Below are positions 40,401 through 50,224 of a stretch of 64,000 nucleotides of DNA, in pieces. The stretch's first letter is position 1, and each line of letters begins with the position of its first letter. Origin of the DNA: Aplectana chamaeleonis. Its lineage: Eukaryota; Nematoda; Chromadorea; Rhabditida; Cosmocercidae. The notes under the pieces were generated by a model, which was given only the letters and a program-made list of their open reading frames with translations, was not told where the DNA came from and searched no databases. Position numbers and translations under genes: made by a program. The stretch spans positions 1,835,501 to 1,899,500 of the forward strand of contig JAPDOI010000021.1 of assembly GCA_029168955.1 (NCBI GenBank), read 5' to 3'.

Positions 40401-42223
40401 TGACAATGGCATGAGTCTTTAATTCCGACCTGTATGAAATTTCACCCAAGCTCCACAAAATCACCTCGAATACGTGGGCCGGTATCGGACACCCTCAGAA
40501 CGATGCGAGAGAAGGCTTAAACAGGAAAGCAAACGAAAATAAGGAGGCTATAGAAAATTCTGAAAATTTTGAAAAATTCTGGTCAATGGGGAGGTGGTCG
40601 TAGCTCCGCCGAAAACCGAGGCAACGGCCTGCTCAACCCTGATCAGAAGCCTCATCAGGAGAACAAAATATCGAAAATCAACAAAAAAACGAACAAATCA
40701 AGTGACGAAACGAAATCACATGTGAGCAGAAAAAAGACTTGGACAAAAAGATGCGAAACGCTCGGTCCGAAAAGCTGTCACGTATAAAGGGCTCAGATGG
40801 TATGCACAATCAAACGCAAGTTCTCACCGCAGAGTCTATAAATTCATTAACGCAAACAAAATGATGTGTAATGAAAACATTTTCAGAGTAAATTGCACTA
40901 ACAAGGGAAGTATACAAAGCGTTTTTCGGACCTGCGGAAACGAATAGTATTGCTAGTATCTCTTGGGCATATATAGTAAAACTGCGCAGTACCCCGTCCC
41001 GAGCCGCAGGTTCCGAGAAGTTATAAGCCCAAAACGGTCGATTTTCGCGGTTTTTGTACCTTTCAAAACGCGCATTAGTCTTTGAAAAATCCGGAAACGG
41101 ATCTCATAATTGTGTTCAGCGCCCAAAACTAACACCCTGAGCAAAGTTTGGGTGAAGGCACATTTTCCAAACTTTGCGCAGACTGAGGCGTTTTGGACTT
41201 GTTCGGATTTTTGGTTAAGCTGTTACTTTAATGAATTAGGGGTTCTCAATGCGCTTCCGAAAAATTCTCCCAGGGAGGTTTTTTTTGGCGCTCATCACGA
41301 ATCTAAGGTTTGTTTCCGAATTTCCAAAGTTTTCGGCCTAACTCGCTCAAAGCATCCCAGCGGGAGGGGGGGATTTCGAGGGCAAAACGTCACTTTCGAG
41401 ATTTCCGGATTCCTTCACTAGATGTGTCTCAAAATCATTCTTTAGGGGTAATTTGATGAGCCTAACAAGAACCTGAAGTCCGTTTGGCAATTTTCTTCAG
41501 ATTACGGTAGGTAGAAGGTAATCCCACTAATGAAAGATAGACCCCTTTTTCATAACCAAGCTTAACAGATGCTCAAAGCAGAAACCCTGTTTTTGCCTTT
41601 TCCCATTCTCTACTTGATTGGACAGACCGGATTTCAGACCACACGCCCGTATCAGAAACAAGCAGAGAAAAGTCAGAGCAGAGAAACAAGCGGAGTCTCT
41701 TGGCTCAATACCAGATGCGGGAGGTTCATCGTCGCATTCCAGGGGTGCGTTCCAAGAATATTCCCATGGCAAAACGCGTCCATGAAAACGTAGTCACGGC
41801 CACGTGGGAGCAATTTTCAGTTATAATTCGCGTCCATGGAGAGCAAATTTGTCCATAGGAAGGTGTTTTTCCTCCCACGGCGTCGTGGGAACGTTCTTGG
41901 AACGCACCCCAGAGTGGGAGACTCGGGGTGCTCATCGTCGTCCGCCTCGAAGATGTCCATGACTTGCTCCTGCGCTTCCAAAACGGGTTGGTCGCGCATC
42001 TCCTCGCCTCCATTTAGGTCGCAGAGTCGTCTTCGAAGTTCCTCTCGGTGACGGAGGAACTCCTCTTGCAACCTCACTAAAAATAAAGTCACTCGAGAAG
42101 ATATTTTAGAGTATATTGATGCAATGAAAATATAATTAATAAAATCATAAGCAAAAGCTGAAACTAACATCCATGATTCCGCACTCCTCGGTGGTGAGCG
42201 GTACTCCTCCGGAAAGAAGTTTT
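37428..42223 (-). CDS. unrecognised host gene, exon interrupted by a MITE (partial)
   Basis: Minus-strand exons: a (about 42223-42169), b (42076-41712), c (37671-37557), d (37485-37428). Signals: donor GTTAGT and acceptor TTTTTAG; donor G/GTATTG and acceptor TTTCAG; donor GTGAGT and acceptor TTTTCAG; donor GTATGT. Phases agree across b-c and c-d. Exon b encodes an acidic, coiled-coil-like stretch (LQEEFLRHREELRRRLCDLN, then VMDIFEADDDEHPESP), exon c SLMMPRNLMFRNLCGERTRL and exon d LQEIRSFDFNNSSETWMPVD. Exon a is less sure; two frames fit, depending on which of two AGs four bases apart is the exon b acceptor (42076 or 42072). A 167-bp MITE sits in exon b and shifts the frame, so this allele looks disrupted unless the insert is spliced out. 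The 4-kb intron b-c holds the satellite. The 3' end is unknown. No family was recognised. Confidence 0.5.
37557..37671 (-). CDS. exon c of the unrecognised gene
   Basis: 115 nt between TTGCTTTCAG and GTGAGT, both consensus. It encodes FSSRSASLMMPRNLMF and then TRLRASIFTALQKV in the frame shared with exon d. Another frame is also open here, but only this one stays open through exon d. Confidence 0.55.
37955..38683. repeat. 144-bp satellite, five copies
   Basis: Units start at 37955, 38099, 38243, 38387 and 38531, a period of exactly 144 bp, with near identity. Variants alternate: units 1 and 4 carry GCATGCATCC, units 2, 3 and 5 GCGTGCACCC; odd units have ACCCACTC, even units ACCTACTC. The array starts after GAAATTCAAAAATCAA and ends GGCATCAGTACATTTTTT; the same borders recur at 42407 and 45950. 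Because 144 is divisible by three, frames of 268 and 218 codons stay open; they are not called as genes. Confidence 0.92.
38700..39394. other. intron of the minus-strand gene, nothing recognised
   Basis: AT-rich sequence with no recognisable coding or repeat boundary. Confidence 0.4.
39395..39770. repeat. compound of two dispersed repeats
   Basis: 39395-39480 is the inverted partner of 35760-35880 (TTTGGGTCCTGAAGCGATTG). 39490-39765 is a copy of the 13430-13830 repeat. Confidence 0.55.
39775..40365. repeat. direct repeat, copy 2 (partner 36135-36800)
   Basis: Same order of shared blocks as copy 1, at high identity, 3.6 kb away in the same orientation. It contains a local duplication TTATTGACCT...ATGGAAAT at 40150-40205. 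Confidence 0.75.
40366..40949. other. includes the right half of a hAT MITE; otherwise unassigned
   Basis: 40575-40639 ends GGCAACGGCCTGCTCAACCCTG, the right end of the CAGGGTTG hAT MITE family. The left end is missing. The rest shows nothing. Confidence 0.5.
40950..41520. repeat. dispersed repeat R-A, copy
   Basis: The sequence CGGAAACGGATCTCATAATTG with GTTCAGCGCCCAAAACTA and GCAAAGTTTGGGTGAA recurs at 50300-50430, at 50520-50640 and (inverted) at 56720-57005. Non-coding; a long, low-copy interspersed family with internal near-repeats. Confidence 0.6.
41712..42076 (-). pseudogene. exon b of the unrecognised gene, MITE-disrupted
   Basis: The coding sequence reads ...DEHPESPTL up to the insertion and resumes ECDDEPPAS after it. 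Removing the 167-bp element and one CAG copy restores an unbroken frame that joins in phase to exon c. With the element in place, translation runs into a stop within it. Confidence 0.55.
41743..41909. mobile_element. MITE inserted in a coding exon, CAG duplication
   Basis: The 167-bp element has ends GGGTGCGTTCCAAGAA and TTCTTGGAACGCACCC. CAG is duplicated at 41740-41742 and 41910-41912. A 3-bp duplication with GGG-starting ends fits a Harbinger-like MITE, but TAA/TTA is the usual target, so the superfamily is tentative. Confidence 0.75.
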
Positions 42224-42239
42224 TCTTTGATTCATGGGT

Positions 42240-42406
42240 GCTCCTCGATTACACTATAAATTAGATTTTGCTTCAATATCAAATTATTTTGCAAAAGCAT
42301 ACACAAAGCGTTCACTTTAGGGACGAGTCTAGTGTTTATGTTTGCTACTGCTACTGGGGAGAAGACCTGATTGAATAAGGCAGCTTTAATTAACTAAACA
42401 GAAGTC
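42240..42406. other. spacer before second satellite copy
   Basis: AT-rich; contains nothing recognised. Upstream exons of the minus-strand gene could lie here or beyond the hAT element. Confidence 0.3.
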
Positions 42407-42692
42407 GAAATTCAAAAATCAATTTGACTGCCGCGCGACCGCAGCGCATGATGCGGTTGCATGCATCCCTCGGCGATTTCGCAATCAGTACTCCCTGACG
42501 CCATCACGAACGAAGGGTTTTGTTCATGCGAAAGTGGTGCCTTCTCATCCCCTGGCGAATTACCCACTCATCCCTCGGAAACTTGTACGGCATCATGCGG
42601 TTGCATGCATCCCCCGGCGATTTCGCAATCAGTACTCCCTGACGCCATCACGAAGGAAGGGTTTTGTTCATGCGAAAGTGGTGCCTTCTCAT
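42407..42692. repeat. satellite, second locus, left part
   Basis: The left border GAAATTCAAAAATCAA and nearly two 144-bp units are present. The array is cut at CTTCTCAT by the hAT element and resumes at 45899. Confidence 0.88.
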
Positions 42693-42804
42693 CAGGGGTG
42701 TGCGGCAAAGGAATTTCAAATTTCGGCAAACGGCAACGGCAAACCCCAAAAATGACCGGCAAACGGCAAATTCTGTTTTCGTTATAATACACCAACATTC
42801 GCGA

Positions 42805-43305
42805 ACAAGGGAGGGTTACCACCTTCAGATGGAGTTTCGGGATGCAATTTTAATATGTTCTAGGGGGAGGACAGTGTTTCAGTATCCCATGCTCAGAATC
42901 TGCTAAATGCCTCAGGCAGTCCCTAAAAAGGTGAAAATCTGATCAAGGCCAGAACGGTTCGGCCGAAGCGAGTAGAGCCGATTCAACGATTGAATTACCT
43001 TTAGGTGTGTTCAGAATAGATTTAGAAAATTTTGGTGCATTGATTCTGTTTAGATCAGAAATTATGCATTGTTGCCTAAATTCTGATCTATTCTGAACAT
43101 ACACTAAGGTAAATCAATCGTCAAAGCAGCTCTACTCACTTCGGTAGAGCCGTTCTGGCCTGTTTCAAATTTGGATCTTTTTTAGGGACTGCCGGAGGCA
43201 TTTAGCAGATTTTGAGTGTGGGATTCTGGAACACTGTCCTCCCAATAGAACTTAGTAAAAGTGTATCCCGAAACTCCATCTGATGTAGGCAACCCTTCCT
43301 TGCTG
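42805..43305. repeat. foldback inside the hAT element
   Basis: Arms of about 220 bp are inverted, for example ATGGAGTTTCGGGATG at 42830 and its complement near 43280, GAGGACAGTGTTTCAG, and GCAGTCCCTAAAAA. Arm identity is roughly 80-85% by eye. Non-coding. Confidence 0.75.
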
Positions 43306-44674
43306 ATCATGTCGTATTCCATGCAATATCTGCCAGTTACTATGAGACTGACTTTTCAATAGCCTTTACAGGAAGACAAATCCTATATATCAGAAGCTAC
43401 TTCGAAGCCCCAGGTGATTAATAGTCAGTACCAAGATTAACAAGGCTGTAAGCTTCTCCATCGCCAGCGATAATTCTGTTAATTCCTCTCCATTTGAAGT
43501 TTCCGTACAAATCATTGCTAGAGATTCAAAAGATGGGCGTCTTCTTAAGCAGTGCAAAAAGTAACAGGCCCGCAAAGGATTTTCTAAAAGGGGCCTGCGG
43601 CCGGCGCGTCCCAGCGTAGACGATCCATGGGAGATCAGCAAACCATAAGCAAGCATGGTGCGATGGGAGTTCGCGCCGGCCCAAAGACTGTGGACGATAT
43701 TGGTACCATAATCAGATGCGAATAGAAGGGTGAATACGCGATAATTGGTCGGGATTGATGGCGAAAGACAGTTCACACCGCGATCAGCAGGGCGCGGTTT
43801 AGGTTATAACCGGAGTCACAATTTTTACTGTTAGTAGCGAGTAGTAGGCTCAAGGATTCCAATTTCGCTCACTTCAAACTACGATTGAATGGTTACCCTT
43901 GTGAGGCTACAGGAATGGAGTCAGACCAGCCTAGTTGAATGCAGTGCTCACGGTAAAAGCAGCCTTCGAATTTTCAAATCAAGAGCTCCGAGGGGCATGT
44001 TGATCGAATGCGCAGAATGAGGGGCGTTTGACTGGTACATGCGACGCGCGCGACGGAAGTCCGCTGCGCTCACTTCGTCGCTGGGGCGTCGCGTGCAGTG
44101 CGCCAGCCAGCTGGACTGCTCTTCGGCTCTTCCCTTTGTGCGTATTCGGGCTACAAGCTAGCACGAGGCCAATTGCAGCAACAATGTCGGCTAGAAACAA
44201 GCAATAAATCGCTTCATACGGTCCCAAAACTTGAATGTGGTTTACCCGCCCAACTTACCTCCCCTGTGGCTACCGAGGAAGTGGGTGGAGCGAGTACACT
44301 ACGTTCAAGTTTCGGGCTGTATATTGCTATTGGTTGCTCGTTTTGAGCCGGTTTCCCACACTGTTGTTGCAATGGGCCTCGAACCCTTCGATTTCTGGTG
44401 AAAAGTTGAATGCCGTTTTGATCGTTGCCTTCAACGATTTTTCATTTTTTCATCTTTACACCATTTCCTAGAAAACCCAGCTCTGCCATTAAGTCAACCT
44501 TTCATTTCAGCTAGTGATCTCGAAATCGAAGATTTCCTTGACCACTGCCTTCGGTAACCGCTGTGAATATTGATCAACTTTTAAAAAGCCGGACAAAGTG
44601 TTTGTAGAATTGATAATTTTCCTGTCCCAATTATTAACATCAGCCAACCAACCGACGATAAGTGGGCTTATATA

Positions 44675-44952
44675 CTGTGCTTATCTGGGCCAAATTAAGG
44701 TCCACAATCGCGTCTCGACACGCTTTACGGCCGCACGCTCTCGAGTCAGAAGAGCTTCCAGCGCCGCAGCCGCCGATGTGGTGACTCTGGGTGGATTTCG
44801 GAAGCTGGAAACTAAGAAGAATTGAAGAAAATTGTATAAAAGGTCACATCGAGTCGGCTTTGGCGCCGGAAAACCGACTGACTCGAGCGCGTGCGGCTGC
44901 AAAGCGTGTCGAGACGCTATTGCGGACCCGAATTTGGCCCAGATAAGCACAG
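44675..44952. mobile_element. foldback MITE, TA duplication
   Basis: Arms CTGTGCTTATCTGGGCCAAA and its complement; TA at 44673-44674 and 44953-44954. Same family as 36990-37248. It is nested within the hAT element. The arms carry an open frame (LTRARAAAKRVET) that also appears, with changes, in the other copy. Confidence 0.8.
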
Positions 44953-45093
44953 TACACGAGTTCTCCACTGGTTCATATGTCCAGATAAGGCTGCTTTTGC
45001 GCTACAGCTTTGATCTGACTTGGTTTTGTAATCTTAGAACTGCAGTAATCGGTATGCCTCTGAAAAAGTTTTTTACGATTTTGGCATTCTTAA

Positions 45094-45553
45094 AAGCAGT
45101 GTTCACGATAAAAGTCGTTTTTTTGTTTTTCCACCTATCTTGAAAACGGTCCCATGTTGAGTTCAATGATATCCCTAGCATCGTACAAGACCCCAGGAAA
45201 CGGAGTTATGGCCCCTCAAAGTTCTGCTAGGAAGCATTGTGGACGAGTCGTCCGAGGCTTGTAACTCCCGTTTTTTGCAGCCGATGTGTGCGAGCTGACC
45301 TGAATAAAGAGAGGCGTTGAGAATGAAAGGAAGCACGGGGCTTTTGATCGGAAACCATCGCTCATTTACCCACGAATTCAGGGGGACGGTTATAGGACGT
45401 GGGCGGAGTGGCCCAATGGGTTGACTGACCCACGAGATTTTCAAACACTTATCGGCCGTTTTTCTTCGCACTTCCGTTCTAAATCTCGTTATAGGGACCC
45501 AAAGCTTACGTTTTGGCAAAAAACGTGCAACTTTTTCTTCGTGAACACTGCCT
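45094..45553. mobile_element. MITE, AGGCACAG-related family
   Basis: Ends AAGCAGTGTTCACGA and (reverse) AGGCAGTGTTCACGA; flanks TTAA and TTGA. Length (460 bp) and interior (CACCTATCTTGAAAACGG, GTGGACGAGTCGTCCGAGGC) match 8499-8971 and 17825-18309. Nested in the hAT element. Confidence 0.65.
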
Positions 45554-45898
45554 TTGAAGGGTTAAGAATTTGATGATTAAAAAAGACATCTGGAGGCTCC
45601 CAAACAATTTAGAACTCTAACGAACTCCTCTGATTACCCAGTCGAGATGTTTTCATAAGTTACTGATTGAAAGGATAAAATTATACATTGAATGAACCAG
45701 AACCAGAAGCTGGAACTAGTCAAAATAATTATTTATAGCAGCTCCGAATCGGTGACCAACACAGAGACTGCGGTTAGGGAAATTCTGTTGTTTCAATGAA
45801 TTTTTGCCGAAAATTTGCCGTTTTAGACGACAATTTCGGCAAACGGCAACGGCAAACCCCAAAAATGGCCGGCAAACGGCAATTGCCGCACACCCCTG

Positions 45899-45980
45899 CT
45901 TCTCATCCCCTGGCGAATTACCCACTCATCCCTCGGAAACTTGTACGGCATCAGTACATTTTTTTGCCTGAGCCGTCTCA
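45899..45980. repeat. satellite, second locus, right part
   Basis: It resumes CTTCTCATCCCCTGGCGAAT and ends GGCATCAGTACATTTTTTTGCCTGAG, the same right border as the array at 38683. Confidence 0.88.
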
Positions 45981-46824
45981 CCCTGGTGACTCATTTCGCA
46001 ACATTTCGCAGCGTGTCTGGTTTTGATAATTTCTGACTGGATCTCACTCAAGCTTGGTGCGTTTCGAGTCCGTTTAACACCTGCCTGATTTGAGAGACCT
46101 CAATACCAATTGTGGCCAAATGGTATATACTAGACCAGCGGTGGACCGATACCTCAAATTACAGGATTTTTTGAGCAGGGAGTGATGGTTCGCTCAAATC
46201 TCTTTGTCTATTTATGGCTATTCTGATCAAGGGAAGACAAGACCTCGATATTTTTTATGAGGACGACTGCTGGGTTCGAACTTTTCGCGCGCACTATTCT
46301 GTTTCGATTCTAACAGACCGAAAAAAGAAGAGCCGCTCCCGATATTGAGGGGAGTCAAATTTTTTTTCGAATCCACTTCAAATTTCTGTCCACCAAGGGG
46401 TTCCAGCATCTTGGTGAAGGTTTCACACAGACATACTAGAATTTAAAAAAAAACTCAGGTATTCAACCCGCGGCCGAACCCCTTTACCTACAAATCATGG
46501 GGTACAGTTTCGAAAAATTCCAACGAACCACGTTTTCTAGCGGATCCTACAGTCATCATTGGGAATTCAAGTTTCAGCGAGAACAACTGCCTTACAAAAA
46601 AGCGGAAAGTGGTGCAGTTCCTATGTAAGAGGACCATTAAACGTTTAGACCAACAAAATCATGCTTCGTGAACACCTCATAGCTCGAGTGTATTGCTCTT
46701 ATTTATTAATTTATTTATTGAGTACGTAAGGCAAGCGCAATAAACACCAAAATAAGATTATGCACAGAAACCATGAACCGGAATGAACGGAATACAACAC
46801 AATATTGATTCTAACACTGCCTTA
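45981..46824. other. no gene seen
   Basis: Mixed sequence without recognised genes or repeat borders. Confidence 0.4.
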
Positions 46825-46960
46825 GGGGTCGTTTATATTTCCGCCGCCGAGCGGCGCGGCGAAGTGCATTCCTATAATATCGACCGTGCGGCGCCGCTTG
46901 ATCGATACAGTAGGATTGCACTTCACCGCGCCGCTCGGCGGCGGAAGTATAAACGACCCC
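46825..46960. mobile_element. Harbinger-like MITE, TTA duplication
   Basis: The 136-bp foldback has ends GGGGTCGTTTATATTTCCGC and (reverse) GGGGTCGTTTATACTTCCGC. TTA is duplicated at 46822-46824 and 46961-46963. Confidence 0.82.
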
Positions 46961-46963
46961 TTA

Positions 46964-47519
46964 GAAGCACAACAGCTTCTTCCCTGCGATGCTCTTTCAT
47001 GAATTTAGAAAGCAGCCTTCAAACCTTAGTCCCATGAAGCGCACATTCTAGCTCTTTAAACGTGTCATATTCCTTAGTACATTTCAAAGATTTCATAAGT
47101 AGTTGAAAAACATCGTATCAGAAACCAGTCGAAAACACCCTAAATAGAGAAAAATAGATTCACCAAGTATCATAGTGGGACCAAATACATTCCGGTTTCT
47201 ATAGCTTCAGAGGATTCCAATTGTTATCTCCATGCATTTCGCAAACAATGTCTACGATACAGTTGAATGCTGTATCAATCTAACCGGTCAATGATTGGCT
47301 ACTGCTCGTTGCCATGCCCAATCGCGCCCCAATTGAACAACTCTGAGCATCGAGACCGCTGGGACCCTATCGTGGGGCGCTGCGAGCTGCCCCGCAACCT
47401 CCCACGATAGGGCACCCGTGTAGGTGCAGGATCAGTCAAGTGCAGGCACTCGTACCCCCACTCAACTCGAAAGCAGAGCCCGAGGAGTGAGGGTAGGGGC
47501 TGATATCTGGAACTGGCTA
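46964..47519. other. no gene seen; fragment of the 13.4-kb repeat
   Basis: 47398-47490 matches 13730-13815 (CACTCGTACCCCCACTCAAC). A short hairpin CCTATCGTGGGG/CCCACGATAGG lies at 47367-47413. Confidence 0.4.
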
Positions 47520-48205
47520 AAGTCTTTTTTAATATCTCGAACATTTTGTGTAAAAACTGGTAAAATTCCCAAACAGAGAAGTTCCAGATTATGCAGCTCG
47601 TTTGGATATGCTAGGGTTACGATATCGCAGAGCTGAATTTGATTTGCATTTGTGCTATAGGATCGTGCATGGTTTTTGCGACATTCCCTTTGACAGCCTT
47701 TTTGTGTTTACTCGCCATCATGTCCGTTCTCGCAAACATGGATTCCAACTTGAACGGAAATTCACCTCTAAAGGCAGCATATTGAATTCCTTTGCGTTCA
47801 ATGTTGTCAGAACTTGGAACAATTTGCCTGCAGAAATCGCTGAATCAGGAAACTTTTCTATCTTTCGAAGTAGACTATCCAAGTACGATCTCAGGTCATT
47901 ACAAGGAACGAGTGAGCGTCCACTCTGATTAAAAGGGTATTACTAATAATCTAATGTGACGGGTTTTTCCAGCTTGTTGTGCTTTTCTTTGTCCCAGAAG
48001 CGGTGGCCTCAAGTATCTTGAGACAAGATGTCATTCGAATTGTAAAAAAATTTCCTCTGCAAAAAAAATCATAATTTGTCCCCTTCTCACTTCTGCCATT
48101 GTTATGCATCTTTTTTTTACTTTATCAAAGAATCTCATTCACATACACGTATATGTATGTTTCTTTATTTCCACAATAAAGTCGTTGAATGAATGAATAA
48201 AAAGG
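47520..48205 (+). mobile_element. CR1/L2-type LINE 3' end
   Basis: The open frame to 47928 encodes the C-terminal tail of a CR1-like reverse transcriptase: YAARLDMLGLRYRRAEFDLH, CYRIVHGF, SRKHGFQL, NVVRTWNNLPAEI and FRSRLSKYDL. The 3' untranslated part ends AATAAAGTCGTTGAATGAATGAATAAA, a TGAA-type tail as in L2 elements. It is 5'-truncated, with no catalytic domain. Confidence 0.8.
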
Positions 48206-49170
48206 AATGTAGCTAGGTATGGAGCTTCGGGAAGGATGGCTCATCTTCGTTGGTCGCGCGCGGCCGCAACGCGGCGTTAGCATCGTAGCGCGCCTGCTCG
48301 CCCCCTCGCACTCCACTACTGTTCATGTCGCATATTTCTCGCCAAATACTTGGCTCACACGCCTTCCCCTTCAGCTATACAATGCACAGGAGCATACTAA
48401 GATTATTTAATGTCAATAGAATAAGAATAAACTTGACAACTCGTCGGATAAACGGAAACAGAGAGAAAAGTACGAGATACTCAGGACACGACGAGCACGG
48501 AGCAGCACTACGCCACAACAACAATTAATTAACGATTATAAAACACAGTAAGATCATGTCTAGAACGGGGCTGTTGAGGCCCCTCACAACTACTGTTCGT
48601 GCTGATGGCTTTTTCAAGTCGCCCTCAATACACAAATAACCGTTCTGAAATGGCGCCTTCTAACAAGACTAGGAATTTTGGCCTTCTTCACCTCCTTGGA
48701 AATTGAAAACTCTGTAAGGGGGTAAAAAGGCTAAAATGCCGGGAGAAGACTTGATCCAATGCGAATCTGCGACCTTTTCTGTTTCTCGAAGCGAAGGATG
48801 ACAAATGCCCTTATATGTAGGGCTTGGGCACATATGACATGTTGCGCTAAAGTTGGCACCATTTGTACTGAATGTAAGGAAGGAATTTGGAGACTTGAAG
48901 AGATCGATAGCGATTGACCCAGCAGTAAAATATGACATTTCCTTCGTTTATCTCTTCATTTCCCAAATTGTTACCCTAATACTGAATTTCTGTGAGCTTA
49001 GATTCCTAGAACTGATGACTCCTTACATGCAAGTTCAATTACCCTAATATTTCGTTCCATACTTCGTTGTATTAGTCAGCAGCTTTCCATGACATTTATT
49101 CTTCTTTCCAATTAACATTTCTACATCTATCGGTAAAAGAAGCACGTCTTCAAGACGTCACTCGGCATGT
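48206..49170. other. no gene seen
   Basis: 48240-48340 is GC-rich; 48400-49170 is mixed. No recognised product in open frames. Confidence 0.4.
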
Positions 49171-49175
49171 GCAAG

Positions 49176-49181
49176 TATAAA
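49176..49181 (+). promoter_or_regulatory. TATA box for the small secreted candidate
   Basis: TATAAA lies 27 bp before the ATG at 49208, with TCATTAGTTG immediately before the ATG resembling an initiator. This implies a very short 5' leader and no trans-splicing. Confidence 0.4.
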
Positions 49182-49207
49182 GGTGGGGCGTTTCTAATCA
49201 TTAGTTG

Positions 49208-49377
49208 ATGAAGACACTAGCATCACTCCATACAACTAGATTTAAAAAAATTATGTTGGCACTTGTTTTGTGCTTCTTTTGTTTCTGGTCGTAAGTGTAA
49301 CTAGTCAGGTAACAGCTCGAATGTTGAGCGAAAATTACAGTCGCCTACTCGGTTTAGACCGAGAGAATGATCTATAG
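49208..49377 (+). CDS. candidate small secreted peptide, two exons
   Basis: Exon 1 (49208-49290) starts MKTLASLHTTRFKK and ends IMLALVLCFFCFW, a classical signal peptide with a basic N-region and hydrophobic core. The donor is perfect (GTAAGT). The intron is 50 nt, ending AAATTACAG at 49340. Exon 2 (49341-49377) gives SRLLGLDRENDL and a TAG, for a 39-residue product. An alternative acceptor (GTTTTCAG at about 49494) would give a different short tail. The peptide family is not recognised. Support comes from the ordered TATA box, start, signal peptide and consensus donor; a chance arrangement is possible. Confidence 0.35.
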
Positions 49378-49916
49378 TTGAAGAAGTAGCAATATCGAAA
49401 CTGCAGTGCAAAGCACACGAAGAATCCGCATAATGGGGCTGCCATCTGCACTAACACTTTTATTGAGGGAAAAGTAGGCGAAAATACGTTTTCAGAGAAA
49501 CATTACGTTTGTCAGGGGTCTCAACAACCCCAATACGCGCGATTTGACTGGTCAACAGGGAGCGGTTCATGGGATGACAACTTATCAACCTGTTGTCGAC
49601 GCCCCAGTTTGCCTGAGAAGAGTGCGGTAGGCCACTGCAAAAATAAGTTGGTACTCTAAGGCACCTCACAAGTTCTCCAGGGAGTTCCTAAACAAGCTCA
49701 CCACGAGTCTGATGCTCGATTTCCAGTTTTCCTCAGAACCTCAGTCCGCGTTGCCCTCCGTAAAATCCTTTTTTTGCATCCGACTCGCTTATCTAAAGTA
49801 GCCGCGTTTGGCATCCTATGTATTCAACACTTAATTGTCCAGTCTTCATTGTTGATGGCAGGGGAGCAGGATGCCATCCTCTGAATCTGTGCCTCTGTTT
49901 TGGATATGCTATTCAC
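49378..49916. other. no gene seen
   Basis: Contains the alternative acceptor near 49494. Otherwise nothing recognised. Confidence 0.35.
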
Positions 49917-50165
49917 CAGGGGTGTGCGGCAATTGCCGTTCGCCGGCCATTTTTGGGGTTCGCCGTTGCCGTTTGCCGAAAATTTCGCTTAAAACGGCAA
50001 ACTTTCGGCAAAAATTGGATAAAACCACAGGGAAAGCCTTCACAGCAGTTCATTTTGACTAGGTAATCAGAGGAATTCGGTCAAGTTCTAAGCTGTTTAG
50101 GAGTCTCCAAGTGTCTTCTTCTAACCATCAGATTCTTAACCCCTTAGAAATGACGAAATTGCAAA
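49917..50165. mobile_element. one end of a second hAT element
   Basis: It begins CAGGGGTGTGCGGCAATTGC and matches the right end of 42693-45898 read inward, including GGTAATCAGAGGAATTC and GGAGTCTCCAAGTGTC. No partner end or 8-bp duplication was found, so this is a truncated copy. Confidence 0.75.
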
Positions 50166-50224
50166 AAACCCTCTCCCTGAAACATTCCGATTACTGCAAG
50201 TTCCACGGTTACAAAGCCAAGGGG

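Larger units (their letters stand above)
42693..45898. mobile_element. hAT-type element, 3206 bp, non-autonomous
   Basis: Terminal inverted repeat CAGGGGTGTGCGGCAA at both ends and an exact 8-bp duplication CTTCTCAT (42685-42692, 45899-45906) identify hAT mobilisation. Sub-terminal GGCAAACGGCAACGGCAAAC repeats occur at both ends. No hAT transposase (no BED finger or hATC motif) was found; the longest internal open frame (43390-43776, minus) is unrecognised. The interior is a mosaic: a foldback at 42805-43305, a TA-flanked MITE at 44675-44952 and a TYAA-type element at 45094-45553. Confidence 0.9.

Noticed and set aside
43390..43776. 128-codon minus-strand frame inside the hAT element as a transposase
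   Set aside because: No BED finger, no DDE region or hATC dimerisation motif, and far too short.
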